A stretch of 64,000 nt of DNA from Ischnura elegans (GCF_921293095.1 NC_060258.1:744001-808000), one strand, 5' to 3'; shown: positions 1-10,811, counted from the first letter of the stretch. Numbers and translations: made by a program. Notes: generated by a model from the letters alone, not told the origin.

Positions 1-660
1 CTATAGTTCAGAATATGTACTTCTTCTTTCATATTTTCCGGGGGCTATTTTTATTCTATAAAGTGGAATTACAAACAGCCAGACTCAAGCATTGGTTGCT
101 GAAAGGTGAACGCTTTCCTGCTGTTCAGGCTGTGCCCCTTGGCCTCTTGTCAGTGTATTTTCATTTACTACCTCCCAAGGGCTTTAAATATAAAATAATG
201 TTCCACATAATATGATTTCTCCTTGATTGTTTGAGTTAGCAGCTTAAAAATGATCAAAATATTTTATAAATGGGCATTGAACAATAATCATAGAGCTGGG
301 TATGTCGAAAAAAGACTCGTTTGGAATTAAATTCACCCTTGCGAAAAATTTTTTCATTCAAGTCAGGGTCTCAGGTTTTATTCTTTTAAAAAAATATTAT
401 GTTAAACACTGCCACTGGAGAATTGAAGTTAAACATTTTGCGAAAATTCAAGTAATGACAAATACCAGTGGAAGGGAGATCACAAATAGCGCAAGGAATC
501 CCATTTTGGCTGCAGACAGTGATGAGTACCACTTTAAACTTGACATAAACAAAGTTAAAACTATCTTCCTTCATAATCAGGAACATTTCTAACGGAATCT
601 ACAGCGGGCGAGTTTTTTTTATGAAGAATGACATCAACCAATCAGACTCTGCCAAAGGTG
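1..660. other. No recognised gene
   Basis: AT-rich sequence. The longest open frame (302-592, plus, 96 codons) has no recognised motif, and an antisense frame of similar length overlaps it, so neither is called. No repeat of this stretch was seen elsewhere in the window. Confidence 0.5.
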
Positions 661-800
661 GCTGAAGACCTAAAACAAGGGCTCCGCGAGACTCTCGACT
701 ATCCGAGAGTCTCGGCAGTCGAGACGAGACTTAAATGTCCTGGCTTTGTCGGGGCGAGAGTCTTCACTAGTCTCGAGAAGTCGTGACTTTTCCAGAAACC
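661..800 (+). repeat. GAGAC-rich dispersed repeat, copy 1
   Basis: A GC-richer island full of GAGAC/GTCTC words, with internal inversions such as CTCTCGACTATCCGAGAG. The reverse complement of 2345-2490 follows the same order of blocks (gagagtctcg, then acgagactt, then cgagagtctt, then tctcgagaagt), so these are two members of one short repeat family in opposite orientation. No coding frame was recognised. Confidence 0.6.
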
Positions 801-1309
801 CGTCGAGATTCTAGGGTCCGCTCAGAAAATAAAAAAATTAAACTATATTTTAGATATCTTTTATACACTGAGAATAATTTAACAAAAATATTATTCAAAG
901 AAATGGTATATATGTACTTCCAAAACCAACACTTTTGATAAAATATCGACATAGCAAAATTGTTCATTGCTTAACTAACTAACATTAACTGGTGATCATG
1001 ATTTTTATTACATTAGTTATCATCCATAAACATTGGAAGCAGGTGAGTAATAATTAAGTGCTCCTTTTTCGTTAATTTAAAACTGAATGTTTCCATTTTA
1101 TTGTATTATTGACAAAATAAACATTGGTGTAACTCAATAGATAAAAAGGGTAAAGGGGCCAGACTTCTCGATGCGATATTCTTTTCAAACGAAGTGTTCT
1201 AATGCGACGAAATAATTTGTTTCAAACGTGCTGAGAAATAGCCAACAATCAACTACGTACTGGATTTAAACATTTTATCAATTTCGACTGCCATTCATTC
1301 CTAATATGT

Positions 1310-1553
1310 ATCGCTAACTGCAGAAAGTCATCATTTCAAAAATGGACGATTTTTACTTATTTCTCTTAGTTGTTGCCAGATGCAAGACTCAAAGTTTCCT
1401 ATGGAAAAGAAAAAAATTATGGAAACATATGTTCGGTGTAATTATCATGGCATGTTTACTTATAGTAGGAAATTTCGAGTCTTAAACCTAGCAAAACATT
1501 AGATAAAAAATAAATATCATCAAACTTGGAGATGGTTTCCTGCAAATAGCGAT
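1310..1553. repeat. Long imperfect hairpin in unit A
   Basis: The two halves are inverted copies of each other, from atcgctaactgcag on the left to ctgcaaatagcgat on the right. Each arm carries a gcaagactc / gagtcttaa block next to a tttcctat / tagtaggaaa block. The same hairpin is in unit B, so it predates the duplication. It has the form of a small foldback element, but no target-site duplication was seen. Confidence 0.65.
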
Positions 1554-1805
1554 TCATGTGGGGATTTAAAGGAAAAATCCAAGCTATGAGAAAAATTTGC
1601 TCAAGAATGTTAGAAGAAACTTATGGAGAAAATATCATAGATTTGGATCCCATTCTATTGTCCTGGCCCCACTCTCATGCCGACAGTTTCTGCTTTCTCT
1701 GTGTAGTTGTAGTGCTGAGTCAGCATTTTCCTCGTTCCCAAAGTCTGAGCTCTCAGTTAAATGAAACGAAGAAGGGTTAGCTGTGAGCAGTGCTCTCATA
1801 CGTAC

Positions 1806-1972
1806 CATTCATCCTGGCTGTCTGTCTCTGTCGCTGATTCATTAATGCCTGAGGAGCTGCCACAGCGTTGCATCAGTGGCTGCTGCTCTTCTGTACTTGT
1901 GTCTGGATGCATTGAAATCACCTCCTCCAGGTCTTTCTGCGACGCCCGGAGAGCAAGGTCTGCTTTATCCAT
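1806..1972 (-). CDS. Candidate coding exon, unit A; function unknown
   Basis: The minus strand reads ATG followed by a 58-codon frame beginning MDKADLALRASQKDLEEV and ending ...TDSQDEWYV. A consensus 5' splice site (GTACGT) falls just before the stop, so the exon probably ends at position 1806. The partner frame in unit B (3143-3309) has exactly the same length with no indel. About half the residues are the same, including an identical EQQPLMQ block, a shared SM dipeptide and a QD(E/D)W end. Equal length despite strong sequence divergence favours a protein-coding exon of a duplicated gene. The product is acidic and polar, with no membrane segment and no family I recognise. Later exons would lie at lower coordinates and were not found. 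Confidence 0.45.
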
Positions 1973-2344
1973 CGTGGCAGAACTCCTGGATCAAGGGAAA
2001 AGTAATAATGTTAGCTAATAGGAGCTGACGAACAATATAGAATCACTAAAGGTAGCAATCACTGTGCGTCCAATACATGTTGTAAAAAATTGATATAGCT
2101 AATTTAAGAAAAAAAATTTATTACTTACCTAACCAAAATTTACTGATGATCATGATTTTTGTTATCTTAGTTATCATCCATAATCATTGGTAAAAGATGT
2201 GTAGTGATTCAGTGTAGGAGTTATTTTTTTGTTAATTTAAAACTGAATGTTTCTGTTTTATTATATTACTGACAAAATGAGCATTGGTGTAACCATTTAG
2301 ATGAAATAAAATATATACCTAATAATAAATGCGTAAGTATTAAG

Positions 2345-2490
2345 GGGCAAGACTTCTCGAGACTGGAGTGAACTATAGTCCCATGGGCGCCGCTATAACC
2401 GCGCCGAGAGTCTTGTCGACAATGGCGAGAAATTCAAGTCTCGTCTGGACCACCGAGACGAGACTCTCACAGATCATCATTTAAAACCCT
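2345..2490 (-). repeat. GAGAC-rich dispersed repeat, copy 2
   Basis: Inverted relative to the copy at 661-800. It lies inside tandem unit B at a point where unit A has no counterpart, which suggests insertion after the duplication (or loss from unit A). Confidence 0.6.
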
Positions 2491-2636
2491 ACGTAGGATG
2501 CGATACTCTTTTGATGTGAAGTATGAAAATACGACGGAATAATTTGTTTTAAATGTGATGAGAAATAGCCATCAATCGAAATATGTACTAGATTGAAACG
2601 TTTTATCCATTTCAAGCGCCATTCATTCCTAATATG

Positions 2637-2884
2637 AATTGGTTACTGCAGAAAGTCGTCATTTCCAAGTTGGACGATTTTACTTTTTTTATTTTAGTTG
2701 TTGCTAGGGGCAAGACTCAGCGTTTCCTACTGAAAACAAAGCATTTTATGGAAACATATGCTTGGTTTTATTGGCATGCGTGTTTCCTTTTAGTAGGAAG
2801 CGTTGCGTCTTGCGCGTAGCAACAAATTAGTTAAAAAAAGATTAATTAGCAAACTTGGACATGCTTTTCTGCAGTTAGCGATTG
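2637..2884. repeat. Long imperfect hairpin in unit B
   Basis: Counterpart of 1310-1553. The left arm runs ctgcagaaagtcgtcatttcc to a gttgctaggggcaagac block. The right arm is its inverse, ending cttttctgcagttagcgat. The arms are roughly 100 bp each. Confidence 0.65.
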
Positions 2885-3142
2885 ATGGGAGGATTTTTCG
2901 GAAAAATAAAAGCTATTAGAAAAATTAACTCTAGGATGTTAGAAGAAACGTCTTATAAATATTATCATAGATTTCATTTATCCCATTTCATTGTCTTGGC
3001 TCAACTCTCGTGCCGACAATTTGTGTCTTCTCTGTGCTCTGAGGTGTAGTGTTGAGTCAGTGATTCCCTCGTGTCCCAAATGTGAGCTCTCTGTTAAACG
3101 ATACAGAGTAGCGTAAGCTGTGAGAAGTGCTCTCATACGTAC

Positions 3143-3309
3143 CAATCATCCTGTCCGTCTGCTTTAGACGCTGAATTATCAGCAATTGAGGAGGTTGGGT
3201 CTTCTTGCATCAGCGGCTGCTGCTCTCCTGGACACGGGAGTATAGACATTGGCACACCTTCCTCCATGTCTTCGATCGACCTCCGGGAAGCAACGGCTGA
3301 TTTGAGCAT
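3143..3309 (-). CDS. Candidate coding exon, unit B; function unknown
   Basis: Paralogue of the exon at 1806-1972. The minus strand reads ATG then a 58-codon frame beginning MLKSAVASRRSIEDMEEG, with EQQPLMQ at residues 29-35 and QDDWYV at the end, again meeting a GTACGT splice donor. Upstream of the ATG both copies share the ccaggagttct block. The function is unknown. A decayed pair of non-coding repeats would not be expected to keep the same frame and length, so I favour a real first or early exon, without transcript proof. Confidence 0.45.
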
Positions 3310-3455
3310 GATGATAGAACTCCTGGATCGAGTGAAAATTATTAAAAGTGAATAAACAAATAAATAAATAGTAAAGTAATAAAAGTGAGCAAACAGGAGC
3401 TAAAGGACACTGTAGAATCATTAAAGTTAGTAATCAGTGAGCATTCTACCATGCT

Positions 3456-5846
3456 TGACCACTTCATTCCGTCTATTGCTTAGTAAACCAAACCATGTAT
3501 CAAGCATGTGACGACAGTGCTACCATTAAACGCACGTGTGAGAAATCTTGAATCACACCAAAACAGATTACAGTGCAAGGGATAGCAGAAGCACGAATGC
3601 GTTGAAAAATCCAAGCTATGGTTGTATTCGTGACTACTGTGCTCGAAGACCGCATGGCTCGTGATCAGGAAAGATTGAGTGAAAATATGTGTATGTGCGA
3701 TATATATGGTTCAGAAGTTTGGACCATTTTAAAAAGTAATCTGAAAAGAATAGTGATCTTGGAGCCCTGGTGCTGGAGATGAATGCTGAAGGCGAAATGG
3801 ACGGATAGGGTGAGGAATAAGGAGGAAGGAGATTATGTAGAAGAAAGACCACTAGAGATCGTTGTATGCCGAAAAAGAACAAGGCGGATTGGCAACAGAA
3901 TTAGAAACAGCATTTAATACGAAGGAAACATGTAGGATGGATAAACCGATGGAAAAGTTTCCTGAGGAAGACACGAGGGCAAATATCAGAGTTATTTCGT
4001 GAGAAACATAACCACCTCCGTCTCGGCGTATTGCATTACAATACATCGACTGTTGGATTTTTTTCACCGCTTAGCATCGTTAAATTTTGCTATTAAAATT
4101 GGTTCGGGTCGTCCAGTAAGACAAAATCATCATACATACGCGTGATTTACAGAAATCAGTAATGTTGTTTGTTAAAATCTAAGTGAACAGGAATACGTAG
4201 ATATTTCCCTGGAATGAGGAGAATAATGGATGGGGAATGAATGGAAAAATCTTCAGAGTAGGACATGTGGACAAATATTGGAGTCAGATGAAGAAGGATT
4301 CAGGGAACAAGAGCTTCAAGGAGGTTGATAAAACTGCCAATGGGAGAGATAGGGAGAAATGATGACCTGCAGTGGGTATAACAAACTTAGGATTGAAATA
4401 CTTTGCAGGGATATATGCATTCTAAATCATGAGAAGTCGCATTGAAAAAGTATGCATTTGATACATCACATTACCGTGAGTATATGTTTCAGAAAACGCC
4501 CCTAATTTTACCTCATTTCTCCATAACATTTGTATCACTGCTATTCAATTACGCGAGTGGACACTTTTGTAAACCCATTTAAATGAACACAAGGTAGCAA
4601 ATCCAGAGAACAAGCGTATAATCACTTGTTGCAATATTGGTGCACTTTTTTCGAACGCGAAGCACTGAATAAAGAATATCAACATAGAAAAACTAATTGA
4701 AAACTTGTTTTCTACAGTGAAGGTAACTTTTTAACGATTTCATGGTTGATACTTTCAAAACAAAATTTTTTTAGTCTTCGACATGTTTGTAACACGACTC
4801 ACGCACTGATATGTGGTCTCTTTTGCTGATATTGGCGAACCTAATATTGCTAATATTGATGACGTTTACGGTCGATAGAAATTATTATATGTTGAATTGA
4901 ATTGAGTAGATGCAATTGCAATCAAAGAAAGTGTTTTTTATGATATAAGAATTATATTTATACAAATAATATTTATATAAAAGATATCAAAATTAATTAG
5001 TTGCCTTCATCACAGTTATGGGCCTATAATTCGCTCAATGAAAGAAAGATAAAGAAAAGAACATTCATAATCCCTTTGGAGAAAATGCTCAATAATTGGT
5101 GAAATGTTTGGGCATGCATTGCATTGTTAATGCATTGAAATAAAATATGGAATGCACTCTGTATACATTTATTTTTAACGTCATCGGTCATCGCTTCGCG
5201 GAGTGACGTCTCAAACATATTTTCCTTGGTCAAAATATTTAACGATCACAGCGGTTACGTTTCACTAACATATCAGCTGAAAATAGATTTTTACGAGAGT
5301 AAACTAGTTCATTCTCTCCACTTACATTTCTATTTGATTTTACTACAGCCGATGGATATCTAACAATTACCGTACAAACGTATACTTTCAAGGATATCCC
5401 TACCATTAAATTGGCTAACAGGACACAGACCTTATACATAAATTGAAGTATCACGAATGATGGGAAAACTCCAATGCCAATCTTCGGTTAAATACTAGTG
5501 ATTATGGGAGCATTTTTCACTTAACCCTTTAAAACCCAGAGCTGCTTAAGGAAGAATTTAAATTTCAAGATTTTTCATTCTGAAAAGATGAAAATTTTGC
5601 ACTCAATCATAATTATCGAGGTAGATATGAGTCTCGTCAACAAAATGTGCACCTCAAAATAATATGCAGTTTAGATATTCCCTCAATAGAGCTGAAAATT
5701 TATACGTTTTTTTATGTTGATTTGAACATTGAGTCATAATGGGTTAATGTAGTTAATTTTTCAGAGCAAAACTTAGCCACTTACAAATATCAGCCGGACA
5801 CTAAGTCCAAAAATTGTCAAACTGATTCGGCGGGACTCTGACCATC
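3456..5846. other. No recognised gene
   Basis: AT-rich sequence with only short open frames on both strands (up to ~82 codons), none with a recognisable motif. No terminal inverted repeats or copies of this stretch were noticed elsewhere in the window. Confidence 0.4.
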
Positions 5847-6365
5847 CTAAAAACTAAGAAACAGCGTCACCAGATATTTAGAACCCCCTAGCTCATCGCA
5901 AACAGTGGCAATAGTTATGGAAGGTCGGCCATTTTGTGCAGTGCTATCAAGTCTGTTGGATCTCATTCCGCCCGCTCGCTCGCCCGCTGATACGTATTTT
6001 GTTAATTGACGTTGCACGATTCGGTGTCTCTTCTTAAAAGATGCAACCCATGAAGCACCAGCAGGGAATTCAAATCCTGGAGATATGTGCTGAAAGCACG
6101 CATAAATAGCATATTCTTGTAAAGTCCGAGTCATCAACGGCTCATTGCTGTTCCTGGCTTCGACAAAGTGATCGTATACCCTGTATCGTATACATCTGTC
6201 GATCATTTCAAGCTTGTCGAGTTTCGTTCCCCCTGATTTTATATCTTTCTCCCGTATGTAACCGGGGAAACTCTCCGGAGACAATATGTTTAAAATATTT
6301 TGCTTTGGAAATGAGTTCCCTTCACTTCGAAGCCAACACCACAGTTTTACCACTCCTGCTTTCAT
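5847..6365 (-). CDS. CENP-B/pogo-type helix-turn-helix protein fragment
   Basis: A minus-strand frame of 172 codons from the ATG at 6365. The middle reads LDKLEMIDRCIRYRVYDHF, then TRTLQEYAIYACFQ, then GASWVASFKKRHRIVQRQLT. This spacing is that of the second half of the CENP-B-type DNA-binding domain of pogo-like transposases and their domesticated relatives: a helix ending in an aromatic-rich segment, then W..FKKRH.I..R..T. Such proteins bind transposon ends or centromeric DNA in the nucleus. Family members normally continue into a DDE nuclease domain of about 250 residues. Here the frame stops about 40 residues after the HTH and I see no DDE domain at lower coordinates, so this is a transposon remnant or a stand-alone HTH exon. 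Confidence 0.6.
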   Translation of the reverse strand: MKAGVVKLWCWLRSEGNSFPKQNILNILSPESFPGYIREKDIKSGGTKLDKLEMIDRCIRYRVYDHFVEARNSNEPLMTRTLQEYAIYACFQHISPGFEFPAGASWVASFKKRHRIVQRQLTKYVSAGERAGGMRSNRLDSTAQNGRPSITIATVCDELGGSKYLVTLFLSF

Positions 6366-6799
6366 GAATCTTGGCACGGAAAGAATAATTCAAAGTAAGG
6401 GTTATCTAGCGACAAAAATGTAAGTTTAGGGCTTATTCTCAAACAACAGTCAAGTAAAAAATGTAAAACGTCCTAAATGAACAAATTAGAAGAGGATGGA
6501 ACGGATTACAAAAAATGGAGGAGGTGGCAGACTGGAAAAAACTTACTCTCACCGAGTCTCGAACGCTGGATTTTCCCCTCAGAAGCGCGGTACTTTTATA
6601 CAATAAACGAAATTTTTAAAATTAAATTCAACGTGACCATATTTTTCAATTTTTAAATGATTTTTTCTCTCAAACCCGGGCGTATTTGGACAAAACCCTT
6701 CAACTGTATTCCTATCTAAGTGTCTACTTTCAAATGAAAAAGGTTTCATCTTCTTTCTTGACATCAGTTAGGAAAAGTCTCCTTGTTAGTATCGAAATT
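6366..6799. other. No recognised gene
   Basis: Spacer between the HTH fragment and the duplicated blocks. At 6548-6570 (minus) there is a gcgttcgagactc word that resembles a Pol III B box, but no tRNA fold could be drawn. Confidence 0.4.
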
Positions 6800-7160
6800 A
6801 TACTCACAGTGAAATTGGACCTCGCAAATGAAAAAGGCAGGGTTATTCAGAAGTGGTTCTCTTGCTTGCTGTCTGCAAGGAGCTTCTTAAAAGCGTCTTT
6901 TTCGGTCTGGAAGAAAGAACAGGATTATCTCACACTTATTCCTAATAATTCGTATCATCTGCTATTTAACTTTAGGTACTGGAAGTGCGGGCGATCGCAG
7001 ATAGCATGAGATTGACAAGTTATCAGAATGGCAGGAGACGAGAAATTCGCTGTTGGCGTCTTTTGGGGCGGTGGCTCAAATGTCCACCATTGCCGAACCG
7101 AAGGCATTTATCTTGAAAGAGGTGTTGCCTCAGAAAACACAGATAACACTGGACGGCGAA
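6800..7160 (+). repeat. Duplicated block A (partner 8985-9320)
   Basis: Direct copy of 8985-9320. Shared landmarks in order: tactcacag, aaaaaggcag, ttattcagaag, tatctcacact, atcgcagatagcatga, ttatcagaatgg and gaaaacacagataa. The block carries the candidate first exon at 7028. Confidence 0.75.
7028..7123 (+). CDS. Candidate first exon (MAGDEKF type); function unknown
   Basis: ATG followed by a frame starting MAGDEKFAVGVFWGGGSNVH and continuing TEGIYLERG. The copy at 9197 reads MASDDKFVFGDFSGSGSKVH and TEGIFLGRG with no indel over 32 codons. Many changes are conservative (E/D, Y/F). A GT follows an AG at the point where the two copies stop resembling each other (AG|GTGTTG here), which may be a splice donor; the open frame itself runs on to 7270. 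Conserved frame and length suggest a duplicated coding exon. No family was recognised. Confidence 0.35.
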
Positions 7161-7684
7161 AAATTACATTTTCTCGACCCCTGATTCTATTCCTGCTGAT
7201 TCTTATGCAAAATGACCTCCTGAAGCAGAATATGACATCCGTTTTTCTCCATCACCCACCATTTTTGTGAGGAAGCCCCCCTCTACTTTTCATCTCTTTC
7301 GCAATAATTTGGAGGAATGAAAAGGATTATATTAGTATATATACTTCTTATTTGGTTTTTGAGAGGTTAAATGTTCTAAAAATTATAATTAATGGTTAGG
7401 ATGTATATTTGGGGGGATTAGCTTCCGTTAATGATTAAAAGAAAACATTGCAAATTATCAACCTTTCCTTTCATCGCAATTTTTTCACTTATTTTCTTCA
7501 CATTTCAGCTGCCATTTCATCCTTCAAAACCCGAAATATCCCAGGTTGATGGAAAATGATATCAACAGCCGTCCAGTGTTATTGACAAATGGAATTGTAT
7601 TTAGCACTGTCATACAATTAAAAGCGTGTCCTGGCATTACGATCTCTCCTGGAGGCCGTGGGTTATCATTGGCAGGGAGACGGT

Positions 7685-7900
7685 GCTACCCTTGGCGAAA
7701 AAACTGTAACTGTTGAATTAAACACTAAATTGGGGCCAGTGTTAAAACTAACAGTAACAGTTAAAACTAACAATAACTGTAAACTCTAACAGTAACTGAT
7801 AAATCCAACAGTTATTGATGAATTCAGCAGTTGCTGTTGGATTCGACAGTGGTCCCAACTAACTTTTGAAAATTTCAACAGTTTTTTCGCTAAGGGTAGC
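7685..7900. mobile_element. MITE, 216 bp, with TIRs
   Basis: Left end GCTACCCTTGGCGAAAAAAC; the right end is its inverse with one change (ggtt replaced by the gcgaaaaaactgttg arm, ending CGCTAAGGGTAGC). The interior is a run of aacagt/actgtt words repeated about eight times. The length, TIRs and absence of coding capacity fit a miniature inverted-repeat transposon. No clear target-site duplication was found, so the superfamily is not assigned. Confidence 0.7.
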
Positions 7901-7959
7901 CACGAATTCAGCGAGAGAAAAAGAGACAAGTCTTCGGGTTAATAAAAAGGGAATTTCTG

Positions 7960-8250
7960 TATATTTTAAAGCGGAACAAATTATATCGCTCCGATAAATG
8001 TCGAGAAAAAATATGCAAGAAAGAGCATAGTCATAAGTGCTGTGAACAAGTTGTTATGGTGGATGATTGATGCGAATAATAAATGCTCAATTCGTCCACT
8101 TTCAGATAATACCGGGCAAGTTATGGGAAATGTTGGATAAGCTAAATCTCAAAGAAAGGAGAAAGGTTGTTCTTGGGTTGAGATGATCCCGGATTTTCAT
8201 GAGCGGAAATCGGGATATACAAAACGCATGCATGTATAACGTATTTGTAC
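7960..8250 (+). repeat. Duplicated block B (partner 8655-8945)
   Basis: Direct copy of 8655-8945. Shared landmarks: cggaacaaattatatcgctcc, the gtgctgtga..aagttgttatgg block, aataaatgc.caattcgtcca and gagatgatcccggattt. In the second copy block B sits directly before block A (8985), whereas here B follows A by about 800 bp. No coding frame was recognised. Confidence 0.75.
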
Positions 8251-8654
8251 AATGCATATATAGGCTATCCTTAACTTGAAATTATCTGCAGATTAAACTG
8301 TGATACTCGATAGGAGAAAGTACTAAAAATTCTAAATTCGTTTTAAATATTTCAAACATGAAAGGTATGAATGAAACCAGTTAGAGGTAAATATAAAGAG
8401 CTCATATCCAATTTTTACTCGAGATGAGCAGCCTGAAATGTGCGGTATGAGCTTCGGACACACGAACACCACGAGCCGTATCTCTATTGGCTGACGCCGC
8501 GTGACGTGTCAACCTCGTGATTTCCTCTTGTCTAAAGCTTAGAGATTAAGAGAACTCGTTCATCCCGTGGAATATGTTGTAAAATGCTTCTCAAAATGGC
8601 GGAACAAGGCGGTCATTTTGTTACGGTTGATTCCCTAAATCATGGGATTATAAA
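8251..8654. other. No recognised gene
   Basis: Spacer between the two B blocks. A slightly GC-richer patch (8430-8530) includes cgcgtgacgtgtc. No repeat or frame was recognised. Confidence 0.4.
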
Positions 8655-9320
8655 TAAAGAATATTTAACTCGGAACAAATTATATCGCTCCGCCAAAAAT
8701 CGAGGAAAAAATTATGCCTAGTTATTGGTGCTGTGAGGAAGTTGTTATGGCGAATGAATGCTGTGAATAATAAATGCACAATTCGTCCAGTTGCAGATAA
8801 TGCCGGGAAAGTTATGAAAATGTTTTGGGATAAGCTACATATTAAAGAAAGGAGAAAGATTATTGCTGGGCTGAGATGATCCCGGATTTTTACGTGCGGA
8901 AATTGGGATACACATGACGTATGCATAAACGACAGAAGAGAATTATATATAGGAATATTATCACATAGTATCGGTATTATACTCACAGTTAAAATTGGAT
9001 ATAGCAAATAAAAAAGGCAGGCTTATTCAGAAGTTGTCTTCTAGCTGACTGTCTTCAAGGTGCGTCTTAACGGCGTCTTCTCCGGTCAGAAAGTAAGTGA
9101 AGTATTATCTCACACTCGCTCCTAAAACTGCGTTTTATCTAAAGGTACTCGAAATAACGGCAATCGCAGATAGCATGATATTCACACGTTATCAGAATGG
9201 CGTCAGACGATAAATTCGTTTTCGGCGACTTTAGTGGCAGTGGGTCTAAGGTCCACAATTTCCAAACCGAAGGAATTTTCCTTGGAAGAGGTTTGGACTG
9301 AGAAAACACAGATAATTGAC
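8655..9320 (+). repeat. Duplicated blocks B' and A' adjacent
   Basis: Block B' (8655-8945) and block A' (8985-9320) lie side by side, in the same orientation as their partners at 7960-8250 and 6800-7160. The order A-B-B'-A' with constant orientation is not a simple tandem repeat; it implies at least two duplication or rearrangement steps. Confidence 0.7.
9197..9292 (+). CDS. Candidate first exon (MASDDKF type); function unknown
   Basis: Paralogue of 7028-7123. The frame reads MASDDKFVFGDFSGSGSKVH, then TEGIFLGRG, and closes two codons later at 9301 unless an AG|GTTTGG splice donor is used. The 5' flank (gcagatagcatgat..tcacacgttatcaga) is also shared with the first copy, which helps fix the ATG. 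The function is unknown. Confidence 0.35.
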
Positions 9321-9423
9321 ATGTTATCTCGAAGGATTTATAGGAGCAAAAAATGGGCGCAGTGATGAGAATGGATTCGATGAAATGCAAGTTTGATGTG
9401 ACTACGAGACTTCTAAAAATAAC

Positions 9424-10090
9424 AATAGGGTGGTTTCCTTTTATTTTTTTATTGCCTAAATCGAATGATTATTACTCCGGGAGTACGCATTTCGCACTTT
9501 CAGATTTTTAAAATACGACATCAATTTTTCACGATTAACTGAAAAGTGAAAATTTTCAAGCGCGCGAAAACGCGACGGGTATGTAAGAATGCCGGGAAAA
9601 CTCCGTGTGGCGTCGTTCTGATTCCCGCTACCGCAAAAGAGGTGACCTTGGGGTGAAGCTCTGAGCACTGATACGACGTAGGATGCTAGCAGGTAGCAGA
9701 GAACCATGCTAGCTGGTAGCGTTTGGCTTAAATAAGGATTACTAATACCTTATCAAGCGAAGAAAACTTTCGGACATAAGCCAGTTTTAATAGGTGATTA
9801 TTAAGACATGTTCCCCTGAGCTCTGTGCCTCATGAATGAATTGGTAATCTCAAATGATGTAAAACTTCTATCTACTGGTATAGAATTTAGGTACCTGTGA
9901 CATCATGTGGAGTGACATCGCATGGGCGCCAATCTGGCCTTTTTCAAATGAGGATAAAATTGACCCTTGCCATTCTTCTAAACCGGTATTTCTAAAACAA
10001 AATAATTTGTATATGATGAATACACTACTGGTCGGTAACAAATCGCAATCGATGCCTTTCGTTTTCTTTGATGAAGGAAACTACCCTATT
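9424..10090. mobile_element. 0.67 kb TIR element, copy 1
   Basis: Ends are AATAGGGTGGTTTCCT and the inverse AGGAAACTACCCTATT. A near-identical element of 669 bp in the same orientation is at 42349-43017, and the left third recurs at 40563-40795. Internal landmarks shared by the two full copies: gaaaattttcaagcgcgcgaaaacg, gggcgccaatctggcc and tgatgaaggaaac. There is no coding frame. The copy at 42349 interrupts a piggyBac, which shows mobility. No direct target duplication was found, so the superfamily is open. Confidence 0.8.
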
Positions 10091-10811
10091 GTCGGTTTGA
10101 GCCCTAAAAAATGACTGCTGTGAATGATAGTCCAGAAGAATATTCTTGCGTATATCTTTTAATAAAGATCAATTTTTGGCACGAGGTGAACCTAAGGGTC
10201 TTAGATAGGGCACGATAGCTGCTAATTGACGGATGTGAATAAAGGAAGATATGTTTTTATCTTTTTTTCCAATTCAATGACGTTCTATCTTCTTGCTTAT
10301 CAAGAGATGATACATAATTGTAGGGTGAACAATCCGAGAATGTAACTATAGAAAAAATTTGAAAATAATTTGGTCACAGCCACGAAAATAGTATCAATCA
10401 TGAAAACAAATGCTGAAAAATATTAACTAAATAATATCACAGCCGCGAAACATATTTTTAACATCTTTAAAAAATCAGTCTTTCTTTTGATACAAGTCTG
10501 GATTGATGAAATTTTTGTAATATGCTACACAAATCCTACGTATTGGCGTTTTGGAATAATAATTTATTTTAATCTTTGATATGTAAAATGTTCTTTTCAA
10601 CCGGCTATTAGCATTTGGAACTATAATTCTTATTCCCTCCAGTAACTAGTAACATAGGCCCTTATTGGTGACATCATTGAAACAGCAGATCCTTTATGAT
10701 TCTTCTATTTTGCAGGGTTTGGAGAGCAAACACTTTTAACATATCGCTATAACAAACGTAATTTTCGAAAGCGGATACGCATGATATAATACAATATATA
10801 GAAAATCAATC
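10091..10811. other. No recognised gene
   Basis: AT-rich spacer. Nothing recognised on either strand. Confidence 0.4.

Larger units (their letters stand above)
968..2075. repeat. Tandem duplication, unit A
   Basis: This stretch matches 2125-3455 in order and orientation. Shared landmarks include the tgatcatgattttt block (~1000 and ~2150), ttatcatccata, the hairpin (1310-1553 and 2637-2884) and a minus-strand exon (1806-1972 and 3143-3309). The offset grows from about 1150 to about 1330 bp because unit B carries a GAGAC-type repeat at 2345-2490 that unit A lacks at that position. By eye the copies are clearly diverged. Confidence 0.8.
2125..3455. repeat. Tandem duplication, unit B
   Basis: Second unit of the duplication described at 968-2075, in the same orientation. 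It holds the GAGAC-type repeat at 2345-2490, the hairpin at 2637-2884 and the paralogous exon at 3143-3309. Its end corresponds to the atagaatcactaaag block of unit A (ends ~2075). Confidence 0.8.

Noticed and set aside
6545-6600. Second Pol III B-box-like word, minus strand
   Set aside because: No cloverleaf and no A box at the right distance.
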